A DNA stretch of 64,000 nucleotides. It comes from Corynespora cassiicola (lineage: Eukaryota > Ascomycota > Dothideomycetes > Pleosporales > Corynesporascaceae). Under the pieces are notes generated by a model. The model was given only the letters and a program-made list of their open reading frames with translations. It did not search any database and had not been told where the DNA came from. The translations under genes were made by a program, and so were the position numbers. How positions within the stretch are numbered: position 1 is the first letter of the stretch; every line of letters starts with the position of its first letter. Shown here one piece after another: positions 10,520 to 22,573 of this stretch. The DNA lies in contig JAEUWY010000005.1 in assembly GCA_022059125.1 (NCBI GenBank), forward strand, positions 4,464,001-4,528,000. The letters run 5' to 3'.

Positions 10520-11370
10520 TGTGTGAAGGAGGTTGAGGTTCGGGACAAAAAAAGTATTCGATGAGTGGTGGGCAGCGGGGATTCGGAGGTATGGTAGAAG
10601 AGGGAATGGGTCTTTAATCACTCAAGAGTCGGCGGGCGAGGGCGGCTCTTGAATAAAAACAAGGGCGAGTCTCGGATCTGCAGGCAGGCAGGCAGTGCGA
10701 GGCTCCCAGGATGCACGAGGTTGGCCAGAGAGGTAAATTCGTAACGTTACGTAGGGTCGGCCGACGATCACTTGATATCGGCGCGGCGAAGGGTCAGAGC
10801 CGTGGTTGGGGCAGGGAGCCGTGTTGTCACCGAGGCTCGACGGTGACCGAACCCCCGGGTAAGAGCGGGAGATTAGACGGGAAGCAACCGTAAGAGGTAG
10901 CTGAGCTAATCCAAGGGTCGAAAAGGGACTTGTTGCTGATGGTGAACAAAGAGGGAGCGGTGTCTACAGGCAGGACAAGGGAGCGAAGGGCCGTCTCTTG
11001 TACCTCTGGATGGGCGCCAGGATTGCTCTGGTCGCGCGGGCGCAATAATTTCATTGCACCTGGGCAGTATCATCAGACCATGCCAGAGCGCAGGGAATCT
11101 AGACGTGTTTGGGCGAGTCACAGGGTGGCCCTACTCTGCCGCCACCAGCCAAAGCCAAGCTGACGGCGCAACGTCCACTCAGGATAGCCAGCCTAGTATC
11201 CCAGGCCTGCCTGGCAGCGAGCTGTGTAGCGGAGGGGCTGGACCCAGAGCAAATCATGGCGGGCCATGAGCAGCGGAGGCCCACGCGAGCTATGCTTGCA
11301 TGCAGTGGCTGCCGTGCGTCGCGTTGGACAGGCAAAAAAGACATGCATTGGCTGCCCAGACACGCGCGTA

Positions 11371-11397
11371 CGCTGGCGACGCTGGCGACGCTGGCGA
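11371..11397. repeat. Three tandem copies of CGCTGGCGA
   Basis: Three perfect head-to-tail copies of a 9-bp unit within the BTB-doa1 intergenic region. Too short to call functional. Confidence 0.8.
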
Positions 11398-12048
11398 CAC
11401 TGGAGCAGGTGACCGACGTCTGATTTGCGCATAACGGGTCAGGACTGGCAGAAGAAGTCAAAACGGTCGGTGAAACTCGAGCACCGCTGCCGGCCATGGG
11501 CCTTGGAGAAGCAACAACAGTCACCGTTGCACTGCCACGGGCTTTGTTTGTCTGGAAGGACGCCCTGCGCGCAGCCTCCTGGCTCCAGACAATGGTCAGG
11601 GCTGGCCAGGGCTGGAGCACGCCGCGTCAGGTCTCTGGGCAAAGCATCTCCATGGGCAAAAGCAGGATTGCATTATTGCCTTGCTGCATTCGTGCCAGGC
11701 TGGCGGCTAGCGAGCAGTGGCAGCGGAAGGGGGTGAATTGATGGCGGCTGAAGGGGTCAGCTTCCCAGGTCCAGAGCAGGGTGGCTGCTGCGTGCGGCCT
11801 GGCCGAATCGCCCTCCACCATGCGATCGCGATGGGAACGACTGCCCTTGCACGTGAGAAGCGAGAAGGCGGGAGCAGAAGCGGGAGCAGAAGCGAGGGGA
11901 GAAGCGAGCGGGCGCTCCGCCACATCCAGAACGTCGGAGGGCACCGCCGCGCCTGAGTCGCGATGGCAGCTGTTGGTGTTGAGAGGAGCGGGTGGGTCTA
12001 GATCTGGCTGACATAATCGGCACGGCAAGGGCCCAGGCGGAGCCAGTG

Positions 12049-12090
12049 ACGTACCGCCCGAGGGCAAGAGGTCCCGTCACGTACCGCCCG
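12049..12090 (+). repeat. 12-bp direct repeat ACGTACCGCCCG upstream of doa1
   Basis: ACGTACCGCCCG occurs at 12049-12060 and again at 12079-12090, about 280-320 bp before the doa1 start. Both copies are preceded by TG or TC, giving TGACGTACC and TCACGTACC. The 30-bp spacing is close to three helical turns, so a paired factor-binding site is possible but unproven. Confidence 0.55.
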
Positions 12091-12156
12091 TGACCAGACC
12101 AGCACAGCACAGCGAGGACACGGCCTGCCCGTCTCTTACTAAGGCTGCAGCAAGCT

Positions 12157-12179
12157 ACCGACCGACCGACCGACCGACC
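12157..12179. repeat. ACCG tetranucleotide microsatellite
   Basis: Nearly six uninterrupted copies of ACCG, about 190 bp upstream of the doa1 start codon and probably in its 5' leader or core promoter. Confidence 0.85.
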
Positions 12180-12370
12180 CTACCACTGCGACTCAGCCAG
12201 CTGCCCGCGACAAACTCCAGCTCGTTGCCGCACCGCCAGGCCCCGCCAGCCCGCCAGCCGCCAGCCCGCCCGGTCACGTTGTCTGGCCTTGCCTCCCGCC
12301 CTCGCCGCGTCCACTCTCACCCCTCCCCGCCGCGTCCACCCCAGCTGCTGGCTAGCCCCCCGCCATAACC

Positions 12371-14788
12371 ATGGGCGACTACAAGCTCTCGGCCTCGCTT
12401 CGCGGCCACGAAGACGATGTACGTTGCCATTTGCCCGCCATTGCCAGGCATTGCCACATCCCAGGCTGACTCCGCCCCTCCAGGTGCGATGCGTAGCTTT
12501 CCCCGACCCCGCCACCATCGTGTCCGCCTCGCGCGACTTCACCGTCCGCCTGTGGAAGCTGCAGTCGTCGCCGCCGCCCCAGTTCGACTGCACCATCAAG
12601 ACGCACGGCAAGGAGTTTGTCAATTCGCTGGCCATTGTCCCGCCCTCGGATGCCTTCCCCGAGGGCCTCGTCGTGTCCGGCGGCAAGGACCAGATAATAG
12701 ACGTGCGCCAGCCCTCCAAGGGCCTTGAAGACAATGCCGACGCGCTGCTCATCGGCCACGGCAACAATGTGTGCGCACTCGATGCCAGCACCGATGGCAA
12801 GCTCATCATTAGTGGCGGCTGGGACCAGGAAGCCCGCGTTTGGGAAGTGGGCAATTGGGGCACCTCTACCGTGCTCGAGGGCCACCAAGCTGCTGTGTGG
12901 GCAGTTTTGGCATATGATGCTTCCACCATCATCACCGGTCCGTGTCATGCCCGGCCTTTGTCCGTCTGCCTCCTCTGCTGACACATGTTCAGGATGCGCC
13001 GACAAGCAAATCCGTATTTTCCGTCCGGACGGCTCCCTCGTCCGGGCAATCCAAACCGGCGACGTCGTGAGAGCGCTGTGCAGGCTACCCGCAGACCACC
13101 CGTCCGGTGCACATTTCGCTTCCGCCGGCAACGATGCCGTCATTCGCCTTTGGTCCACCAACGGACGCCAGATACAAGAGCTCCACGGACATGACAATTT
13201 CATATATTCGCTTGCCGCCTTTCCAGATGGCAAGATCGCTAGCTCCGGGGAGGACCGAACCGTACGCGTATGGGAGAACCAGCAGTGCATACAGACCATC
13301 ACCCATCCTGCCATATCGGTTTGGACCGTTGCGGTCTGCCCCGAAAACGGCGACATCGTGACGGGCGCTAGCGACCGCATTGTACGCATCTTTACCCGTG
13401 CCTCCGAACGGTACGCCGACCAAGCTGCCATTGAGCAGTTCAGCGACGACGTCAAGTCATCATCGATCCCTCAGCAGGCCGTTGGCGACGTGAACAAAGA
13501 AAAGCTGCCTGGTCCCGAGTTCCTTACCCAAAAGTCCGGTACCAAGGAAGGCCAGGTGCAAATGATCAATGAGGCAAATGGTAACGTCTCGGCATACCAG
13601 TGGTCCGCGGCTGCCAACCAGTGGGTGCACATTGGAACAGTGGTAGACCAGGCCGGCAGCGGGGGGCGCAAAATCTCTCACAATGGAAAGGAGTATGATT
13701 ACGTCTTTGATGTCGATATTGAGGACGGTAAACCCCCACTCAAGCTGCCTTACAATGTCTCACAGAACCCCTACGAGGTGGCCCGCAAGTTTTGCGAAGA
13801 CAACAAGCTCCCTATTACCTATCTCGACCAAGTCACCAACTTCATTGTGCAAAACACTCAGGGCGCTACTCTGGGTCAGTCGGCCTCCCAGGGCACAGAC
13901 CCTTGGGGGACCGAGTCGCGCTACCGCCCCGGCGATGCCGCTCCAGCGGTGCCACAACCGCCGCCTGCTCCGCAGCCCAAAATTCTTCCGCAAAAGGACT
14001 ACCTTGATATCCTCAGCGCAAACCACAAAGTAATCTTTAAGAAACTACAAGAATTCAACCAGGAACTGGTAAATGATGGCCAAAAGGATCTGTCACTTAA
14101 CCCTTCAGATATCCAGCAGCTTAGTGCCGTGGTTTCTGCCATGGAGAAGAAATCCCACAACCTAGACCCGGCCGGTATTGACCTGATCGTCAAGGCCGCG
14201 ACTAGTTGGCCGCCTGAGAAACGTCTGCCCGGCTTGGACCTGTTGCGCCTCCTATTTGCATCGGAATCTGCTACGTCATACCTGACTAGCGATGAAGTGG
14301 ATATTCTCAGCGCCCTGGAATCCTCGGGTGTTTTCCTTACTACCTCTACATTGAACAGTACCATGATGGCCACTCGTGCGCTGAGCAATCTATTCAAGAC
14401 TGACGCTGGCAAGGCGACAGCCACCAAGGCGTTTGATCGCATCCATCCCCTTGTACAGCCCTTTCTAACAACAAGCAACCGAAACTTACTCATCGCCGTC
14501 ACCACCCTTTACATCAACTATTCCGTCCTATTGTCGTCGGAGAACAATGCAGACCGAGCATTGTCGTTATTGGCGGATCTCTCGCAGATCCTTGACAGTG
14601 CGACCGACTCTGAAGCGGTGTACAGAGCCCTTGTGGCTACCGGTACACTGCTTTGTCTAGGAAGTGATTTTTGCGAGGCTGGCCGCGACATCCTGCAGCT
14701 CCCCACCGCCGTCTCGCACGCGGAGGGCAAGGTCAAGGAACCCCGGGTGAAGAACGTTGTGGCTGAAATTCGAGAGAAGTTGCAATAA
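12371..14788 (+). CDS. doa1: WD40-PFU-PUL ubiquitin-binding protein Doa1/Lub1 (PLAA)
   Basis: Exons 12371-12418, 12484-12937 and 12993-14788 give 765 residues, close to yeast Doa1 (715) and human PLAA (795). Residues 1 to about 300 form a WD40 propeller (SASRDFTVRLW, SGGWDQEARVW, TGCADKQIRIF, SSGEDRTVRVW, TGASDRIVRIF). The ubiquitin-binding PFU domain lies at about 350-455, including YDYVFDVDIEDGKPPLKLPY, and the PUL domain, which binds Cdc48/p97, from about 500 to the end. The second intron splits ITG|CADK exactly. In yeast the protein delivers ubiquitylated clients to Cdc48 and maintains free ubiquitin. Every expected domain is intact, and the third exon carries about three quarters of the protein. 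Confidence 0.95.
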
Positions 14789-17345
14789 TGGGCTGCAGAT
14801 TAGGGTTGTAAAAGCATCATTAGTGGAAGTGACGGGGGGTAGACACCATGACCATGGCGCGCATGTATCATGTCCCTTGGACATAGATGGCAGGTTGCAT
14901 AGCAATTGGACCCATTAGCATCGACAAGGCGGTTTTAGCCATTGTCATGAATCACATCACCCTAGATCAGCCCCCTCCGCCTCAAGCGCAGCCATACGTT
15001 TTCGTCGGTTGTTAATGTCCGCTGAGTGATGTACGCAAGAAGCTTAATTCTAGCTTATTTCCAGGCGGAATGCACCCCAGCCAGCCAGCGCCCATACAAA
15101 CGCCTTTTTGATCCCATGACATACGCGCCCACATGGCATTCCTGCCGATCACCTGCTCACCGTCTCCGCAGCCGCGGCCGCAGCAGCAGCAGCAAGCAAG
15201 TTTAAAAACCCATCACATCACGGCAGTGGTCCATGACCCCTCCCAAAAAAAAATGTCGGCGCGCAGCACCGCCGACATGCCGACATGTCAGTACAGTGCC
15301 AAGCGAAGCCGACGTCTGCGCTTGCGCGTTTGCTACCACCAACCCCCCCACCTCCTCCCTTTTTTTTTCCCTTGTGGAGGGCGGGCGGGAAAAGGAAAAA
15401 AATGCCGCAGAGAGGGGAAGAGGGAGAGGGTAGGGGGTGACAGCCCCGCCGTCGCGCTTCGAAGGGGATCTGACTGCGGATGGCGTTTGTGCATGAGGGT
15501 GGTGGTGGTGGTGGTGCTAGGGCTTGGCGCCAGGGGGATAAGATTGCCAAGGGATGTCCTGGGGCATTGCTGGTTTGGGGGTCAGGCGTGCAGGGGGTAT
15601 GTTTTCGCTGTCCGACGAGGGAGTTGGGAAGCCGATTGGGGTGGTCGTTTTGCCGTCAGGGGGGAGGTGAGGCTGAGGAGAAGGAAATGAAGAGGAAGAT
15701 GGGCGGCTGCTGCTGCTGCTGCTGTGGCTGGATGGGTGTAGATGGCCCAGGATGGATTGGCGGGAGATCTGTGACGTCAAGATTGGAGGGGTGTAGGGGT
15801 CATTTCGACGGCATCATAGACAATATGGGCATTGTAAAAGGGAACCCTGGGGTTGCAATTGATGGAGAGTGCTTCTTCTCGACTTTTGCGACCGCCATTG
15901 AATTGTTCTTTTCGTATCCGGCGCCCGGTACGAGCAAGACGGCAATTGGGTAGGCAGTTGTTTCTATATTCGGCATACACGGAAAAATAAACATGTCCAA
16001 CCAAAACGAACAGACGAGGACGGACGTGAGGCAGAAGAATGGTACAAGTTGCCACCACACGTTACGCCTTCGTATGCTAATCAGTAACAGTCTTTGCGAA
16101 GCCGCTGCACGAGCATTCGTCCGCGCGCTCCTCCCCAGGAGCCTTCTCCGGCGACGCTTCCTTCAAGACTGGCTTCTGTAACGGCCAAGCTCCCGTAGCG
16201 GCCACCATAACCAACGACTTCCTCGACTTCAGCCAGAGTCGCGGTTTGGACCTGCGCTCCAGGGGCATTCAGGCTGGGCAACGGTGGTGCATGGCTGCCC
16301 AGAGGTGGAGGGAGGCCCGGGACAGTCGCATGCAGGACGTGCCGCGAGTGAAGATGGAGAACACCCACATCAGGGCATTGGACACGCTAGGATTCGGCGA
16401 GTTGAAAATGTACGCTGCGGACCAGGATGCAAACAGCGAGGTCATCTGGCCCGGCGAGCGGCCCAGTGCGAGCGCGAGGCAAAGCGAGAATATCGGGGCC
16501 AAGGATCCCAGGTCGTGAATAAGCTCAATCGGCAATCGCATGTTTCTAAAGGTCAAGCCGAAATCCATCTCAGAATACTGTCAGAGTCTGTGCGAATAAG
16601 ACGTGCTCGGAATGTTTGGTGTCGCGTTCCGAAGACCCTGGCCGAACCCTCCGAAGATTGCCCCCCCAACCCTTCCTGTTCGCAGTGCTTGATAAGCCTT
16701 GCATTCTGACTGATTTTAGCATGAAGACCTGCATATTCCATGTCTTGCCAATTGGTTGGGATCTTAGTCTGCTGTACGCCCTCAACCATGCACGATGAAT
16801 AGGGGGCATCCTGGCCCTGTAGTGCTCCATCTAGCATGGCTTGAGTGAAGCCGTGAAAACCTGGTGGCAAAACCTTTAGTGTCAAAATAAAGCGATGTGA
16901 AGTATTCTGGATCTATGTTGTGCACCCAGCGGTCTTGGGATGAAACGCAGAGTATCAGCTCTGAGGGTCTGGCCAGTGGCGCGATGATCAGTATGCAAGC
17001 CATCCGATCTGTCTAGAACAGCTGCATGTCTCAGTCTGACGCAGGGGATAGACAATGGCTGATCCAGAACCACTGCTTAATTTAAACTGCCGCTGTCAAT
17101 TCAAAGAGCGAGGATGCCCATTTCAAAATCCCTTGGAGGTGGACACCAAACTGCATGCGGGCTGCAAGTCCCGCAGCTGAACATTAGCCACATGGACACT
17201 GAAAACTGCCGTCGGATTGTTTAAAACAGCCACCTAGACTACCGAGAGACCTTCCCGAGTAAAGCGTTGAGGTGGGCTCCAAGACTGCCTAGGACACCTT
17301 CATGTTGTGGCACTTATCCAATGCCATATGGCGGATCGAATCGGA
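14789..17345. other. Long stretch without an assignable gene
   Basis: About 2.5 kb between doa1 and the SDR gene. Minus-strand frames at 15517-15780 (Ser/Pro-rich, no ATG) and at 16081-16368 and 16269-16568 look partly protein-like. The last has hydrophobic runs such as APIFSLCLALALG and ALMWVFSIF, but I could not join them into a convincing spliced gene or recognise a family. A degraded or fast-evolving membrane-protein gene near 16.1-16.6 kb is possible. A palindromic TGACGTCA lies at 15772-15779. Confidence 0.4.
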
Positions 17346-18223
17346 TTAGTTGATAATGTATCCACCATCCACCACGATGCCTGTCCCAGTCACGAAACTG
17401 CTCTCGCCAGAGCAAAGCCACACAGCAGTATCTGCGATTTCACTCGGGAGGCCCATCCTCTCCATTGGCGCGATATTGACTGCGTTTCTAAGCCGTTCGC
17501 TCACTTCCCCTGACTCAGAGGTGGTCATGGGCGTAGAAATCACGCCTGGGCAGATGGAATTGATTCTGATGCGATGCGGAGGCTTGCTGTAATCAATGGC
17601 ATCCGAGCGCGTCATGGAGAGCACTGCAGCCTTTGACGCAGTATAGAGTGAAGCCTGCGTCTTCCCAACGATGCCCAGCTGGGAAGCGATATTCACAATC
17701 GAGCCTCGCTGACCCCGGGTCTCAGCCTCAGTGTTCCAAATGGATAGACCCTGGTATGGCTTGACCTCGTTCTTCAGCATCAGGCTCAACTCTTCCTTGA
17801 TGCACATCCACATGCCGCGATAATTGACGTTATTGAGTTTGTCAAAGTCCGAGAGAGAGACCTCGGTCGTCGGCTTGCTTTCTCCCAACACGCCAGCGCA
17901 ATTCACTGCATAGTCGAGCTCGCCGATCGATCCGAACAAGTCGCCGATGAAGGTCGGCGATGATATATCGCCGACAATTTTTTTAATGGTTGGGTTGGAC
18001 GGTAGCCCAAGTTTTGCAATCTTGGACTCGGTGAGCTGGAGGCCCTCGGCGTTTATGTCGGTGATGTAGAGCGTCGCAATACCAGCCGCGGAGAGAGCTA
18101 TCGCGACAGCGCATCCGATGCCTGCCGTGGTTAGCACTCCAGACCCTGGAAACGGGCCGCAATGACCACACCTGAACCAGCACCCGTCACCAAGGCTGCT
18201 CCGTCGAGGCGTTTGGTACTCAT
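17346..18223 (-). CDS. Short-chain dehydrogenase/reductase (SDR)
   Basis: Exons 18223-18172 and 18121-17346 give 275 residues. The 50-nt intron cuts the cofactor motif itself: exon 1 ends in TGAGSG and exon 2 begins IGCAVAIAL, restoring TGxxxGIG. Further classical SDR marks are TDIN (Asp at the end of beta2, favouring NAD), the NCAG loop, the catalytic Ser in VNIASQLG, YTASK as the YxxxK pair, SICPG after the active site and a C-terminal VDGGY. Substrate is unknown; fungal members range from secondary-metabolite ketoreductases to toxin-like or sugar-alcohol enzymes. It stands alone, with no neighbour that points to a pathway. Confidence 0.93.
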
Positions 18224-19161
18224 GCTGGGTCTCGAAACTCTAACGAGGTGGTGCAGGAAAAGTGACGAGGTCTATCGAGGCGGAGCATCGAAACCGTGGC
18301 CTGTGACGCCATGGCAGCCATGTCAAGTAGAGGGAAGAGTGGGGGCGGGTGTTCCCTAACCTCCGATAAGATCCACGGGAGGCCATCCTTAGCCGTGGGC
18401 CTTGGCATCTCGCCACGTTCATGACATCAGAAACTCAGAAATGCCTTGTACTTGATGGCGGGAGGCTATGGTTCAGGATTTGAAGCCGTTGCAATAAGAA
18501 AAATACCGCTTCTGATCTGCCAAGGTTTAACCCTCGAAGGTTTGGCGATTCCGGGCGTCTTTGTTCGCCAGCCACGTGATTCAGACTACCGCAACTGCGC
18601 TCTGGTGATGAAACAGCACAATGTCTGGCGGGCAGTCTATTCTGACTGGAACTATCTCAACCTAGTTTTCAAAGAAAACAAGGCCCTGAAAAGACGAACG
18701 GTACTACCATGCCAATGCTGCTGGATCTGGACCTAATAGCTTTGGGGTCTATTCCACCATATTGCTGGCAATTCCAAGAATACAATTCATGGAACTGAGC
18801 CTTCTAGAAGAGTATCACATATCCAATTCAAAAGGTTTCATCATATTGCTCTTGCTCTCTTGTTCTTTGGGCTTTCTAGGCGACACAAACGCGCTTGCAT
18901 TCCTCCCCATCCTCGCCTCCGCAACCGACAAAGAGTCTTCCCTTTCGGTCAACAACACGCATCCATCACACCTTCCCTACCGTTTTCGCCCACTCACTAC
19001 AAGACATGCAGCGAACAAGCAACCGTCTCTCACCATGCTTCCCCGACAGTCTACATCCAATCCACCTCCATCACAACCACTACCGTTACTATTCGTTTTA
19101 ACCAGCACAGCTTACTCCTCATTTCTCAACCCCTTCAAAAGCAAAAGCCTCGCTAACGACC
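18224..19161. other. Divergent intergenic region, nothing recognised
   Basis: About 940 bp between two start codons facing away from each other. The last 300 bp before the plus-strand gene are pyrimidine-rich, as in many fungal core promoters and leaders. The frames in it are low-complexity artefacts. Confidence 0.5.
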
Positions 19162-19907
19162 ATGTCTTCGCCCTCCGCCACCCCAAGCTCCCCCAACTCC
19201 CCACCGCCTTCATACTCACCGAACCACCCGCCTGCCCCCGACCCAAGTCCCACTGCGAGCCACGCTCCGCCCGAAACCAACAGCACGCCAACCCCAGCTC
19301 CACCACGCGGACCAGCAGATGAAGAGCTGGCCCTAGGATTCTGGGGCGAGCATGCCCAAGACGCCGCGCAGCACACGGTAGCACTCCGTGCCAGGCAGGT
19401 CCGTGCCAGCTGTCGCCGGGTGTTTTACGATTTCGCGGCCTTCATCATCACCGTAGTTTTTCTCGTCTTCATCGTTGTCGGCATCGATCTTTCCATGCGG
19501 TGGTTTGCGAGGAGCGTGGGCGTCCATGGGCAGAGTGGAGGAGCGTTGGGAGCCGAGGGCATGGGCCAGCAGGTAATATGATGCTTTTCGTTTGAGAGCT
19601 GTGCTGACTCTGGTCGTAGATGCACTTCTGTCTTGCCACGCCGAATCGCATCGCCCCGGGTCCACGCACATGGCGCATCATGTCGTCGGACGAATGCAAT
19701 ACTGAGATTCTCACGCTCACCGCTGGCCTTGGTGACTCGTGGAAACTGACTTCTGCGGATACGATTGAGATTGGAGATATGATACACCGAAATGAGGTCA
19801 ACAGGCAGGATAGCAAGTTCCTAGGGCCGATTCAGGAACAGATGCCTGTGTTTCAAGGTGATGATCTTGCTCGAGAAGGAGTTCTGTCCCAACCGGATTT
19901 GAAATGA
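19162..19907 (+). CDS. Proline-rich single-pass membrane protein, unknown function
   Basis: Exons 19162-19572 and 19620-19907, with a 47-nt intron (GTAATA...CTGAC...TAG) and no phase change, give 232 residues. Residues 1 to about 52 are almost entirely Ser/Pro/Thr. A charged helix (ADEELALGFWGEHAQ) and a basic stretch (RARQVRASCRRVFYDF) then lead into a strong membrane segment, FAAFIITVVFLVFIVVGIDL. The C-terminal half is soluble with no known motif (MHFCLATPNR, CNTEILTLTAGLGDSW) and would lie on the far side of the membrane. I do not recognise a family. The clean intron and continuity of a globular-looking tail argue for a real gene. Confidence 0.7.
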
Positions 19908-20207
19908 GTGCGTTCAAAATTGTCGAGTAGCCAGGGTTTTGTGCTAGGAGGATGATTACTCTAGTCTTATGTCTTTCTAGCGGTTTCACTGCAAATGCAT
20001 TGTCTTCAAGTCTCTTTGGTTTATTCTTGTAGACGAGTTTTGGTTTGCAATTCATGGAGTATCCACCACTATTCCCTGTGCTAGCACTTTTCCCATCTGA
20101 CACTTACAAGCCATGTCCCACACCACTAGTCCGTAAAACGCCACAAGATAAAGAAAATTCACTCGTGTCCATTCAATTTCATATAATGAATCTGTTCCTT
20201 CAGGCCA

Positions 20208-22573
20208 TCAGGAAAAATTGACCCAAGGCGTATTCTGTTCCCAATCCATCGTCTCCAGCCATCTCATAAAATCAACATCATTCGTCGCCTGGAAAACAGG
20301 CATGCAAGGATCCGTCCCTTCAAGTCCCTCTATATTTGAGTTGCTTCTGGTTCCAGCCATCGGCATGGGACTCAGTATCGTATCCAGGATCTTCTTCAGA
20401 AATTTCCTCCCCCGCTCACAGCTAGGCCAGCCGTTGCTTTCAGGCCTGACACTAGCTAGAGCAGCAACAAAAACGGACAAATTCTGAATAGTTTCCGACC
20501 TAGGCAAGGGGCTCGTCATGGCCGAAGCAAACTCTGCGTCTTGCTCCTGCTTCAACAGCTCAACAGCAACAACAGCCGCCGCCGGGATTCCACTCATGCA
20601 GAGAATCTGCACGTAGTCAATGTGGAAATCGCGGAAGACGTCTCGGTGGTTGGTCAGGTCCATGACGAGATGGAACATGTCCTGACAGACGGAGAGTAGC
20701 TTTGCTGAATCAGCGCCGACTTTTTTGATCAGCGTGCGCTGCACTAGGAACATGTGCTGATGGTATGCGATTCGAATGTAGACCAAGAAAAGCAACTCAA
20801 TGGGTGCACGCTTGCTGAGATTCCAGGGATCCTGCTCATCTAGTCTCAAAAAATCGGGCAGTTCGTTCCACATCTGGATTGTTCGTTGCTCGATGCTGGC
20901 TGCACGCTGAACGATTTCATCCGGTGAGACCTTACCGAGAGAAATTTCGAGTATCTCTTCCATGACCAGCGAGCTACAGGCGAAAAACCGCGTCGCAGTG
21001 CACCATTGTACGCTACCGTTCGGGTTCCAACCATCTTCGTCGAGGCTCGCAATGGCATCTTCGAGATCAAGGCCATCGGACATGGTTTGTGCGTCGGTCA
21101 AGTCCAAAGGCAATTGCAGTTGGCAGTAGTGCCTGGTAAGCCGAGGGGGCCGTCCGACGTATAATGCTGACCACTTATCACTGTCGTATGCACATACGAA
21201 TAGACGCTTGCGGCATTCAGCTATGAAGAAAGGCGTCTTGTCATCAACCTTTATCTCTTCGTGGAGGTTGCAACACAATATGGCCGTGGCTAGGGTACCG
21301 AATTTTATCCAGTTTTGGTAGCCTGGCCGAGTTAGTTTCGGCAGAAATTTTGTGCTGGGACACCTTACTCCCTTTGGTGCGCATGGAGCAGTACGCAATG
21401 CAGTTTTCGTAGAGAAGCCACAAGTATAAATCGTTTATAACACCGAATTCGTCACAGAACCCTACACACATCTCCGAGGCATTGTGGGTTTTTAGTGCCA
21501 GTGCAGCCCGATCGACTGGAGGTTCGTCGTGAGAACAGAAAATGGCGTCGCCATCTGGGAGATATTAGCAAGGGAAAAGCTCAAGATCTAAGCACTGTAA
21601 TGTTGGCAGACCATGGTCGAACAGGCCAGGGGTCTATGAAACGACTTTCTTGGTTTACGGCAATACACTCACCTTGAAGTGTCTGTGCTACCAAATTGAC
21701 CAAAGTCATGATTATACCAATGACTTCCCATCTGAGATTATCCCCCGTCACGTTGGCACAAAACTCCCGTGGTGTAGTGTTCCTGTTGAGCAAACGCGCG
21801 AGCGGCTTTGTGGTATTCTCCCAAATCTTTTCAGACATTCGCCGGAGCTCTTCGGGCTTTTGGCCTTCGAGCACCTTGTGCCACGTTGTCCAAATTCCAG
21901 TCGTCCATATTTTGACCATGGGTTCGATCAAGATGATTCCCCTGGCGACGCTGAACCATTTGTCAACATACTTTTGGTACAGTGCGAAGTCTTGGAGAAG
22001 CGCGAGCACTGCTGCTCCCTTGTCAATGTATGATTGTGGAATTTGAGATGGTGTTGGATCGCTGTCCTGGGGTACAATGCCAACGAAGCTTTCATGCTCA
22101 GCCAATATTGCGGCATGATGAACAAAGCCGGGGCTCTGCTGAAAGTTGATGGATTCGCCCTGGGTTTGACCAATGTTTAGTGGCCTTCGGAGTTCTTCGG
22201 TGGTTTGCTGGCCGTAGATTGATGAGGACCAAGGCTGGACGGGTACGCTGCTCGCTCGTGGTACCCTTGGCTGTGGGCCAGTGGCGATTGCTGGAACTGG
22301 CAAGTCATTGGGCACAGTATTGCACTCGTAAGAATTGAAAACAAACGGTGGAGAGCTCTCGTCGGTCTCGGGAGGGGTCGGGACGCTGTTTACGTTCTTG
22401 GTCAACGGAGCAGGGTGGTAGACGCACTGCTCGGGCTTGTTGCGTTTGGCGCAGCGGCCGCAAGTGGGCATCATATGATCACATCGGAGTTTGCCTTTCC
22501 GGCACGGCTCGCATGACTGGAGTTTCCCATTTCGGCGATAGTTGGTGTTTAGCCTTCTATTTTGATGGTTCAT
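20208..22573 (-). CDS. Zn(II)2Cys6 transcription factor with fungal-specific domain
   Basis: Exons 22573-21673, 21554-21369 and 21322-20208 give 733 residues. A binuclear zinc cluster occupies residues 21-50 with the exact spacing CX2CX6CX6CX2CX8C (CEPC, LRC, TCGRC, QC). The middle region matches the fungal_trans domain: LYENCIAYCSMRTKG joins by splicing to SYQNWIKFGTLATAIL, then AECRKRLFVCAYDSDKW and a GRPPRLTRHYC loop. The C-terminal part is helical and ends WVNFS. Such proteins are nuclear regulators, often of neighbouring metabolic genes, but no obvious target cluster is adjacent. The first intron, 118 nt, is slightly long. Confidence 0.92.

Larger units (their letters stand above)
10520..12370. 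other. Divergent intergenic region between BTB and doa1 genes
   Basis: About 1.85 kb of GC-rich DNA between two start codons that face away from each other. Overlapping short frames on both strands have no family resemblance. It holds a 9-bp tandem repeat, a 12-bp direct repeat close to the doa1 start and an ACCG microsatellite, listed separately. It should contain both promoters. Confidence 0.5.

Noticed and set aside
15133..15690. 185-codon plus-strand frame after doa1
   Set aside because: Built from CAG, poly-A and GTG simple repeats; no family features.
15517..15780. Ser/Pro-rich minus-strand frame with SENIPPARLTPKP
   Set aside because: Looks mildly protein-like but has no ATG and no supported upstream exon.
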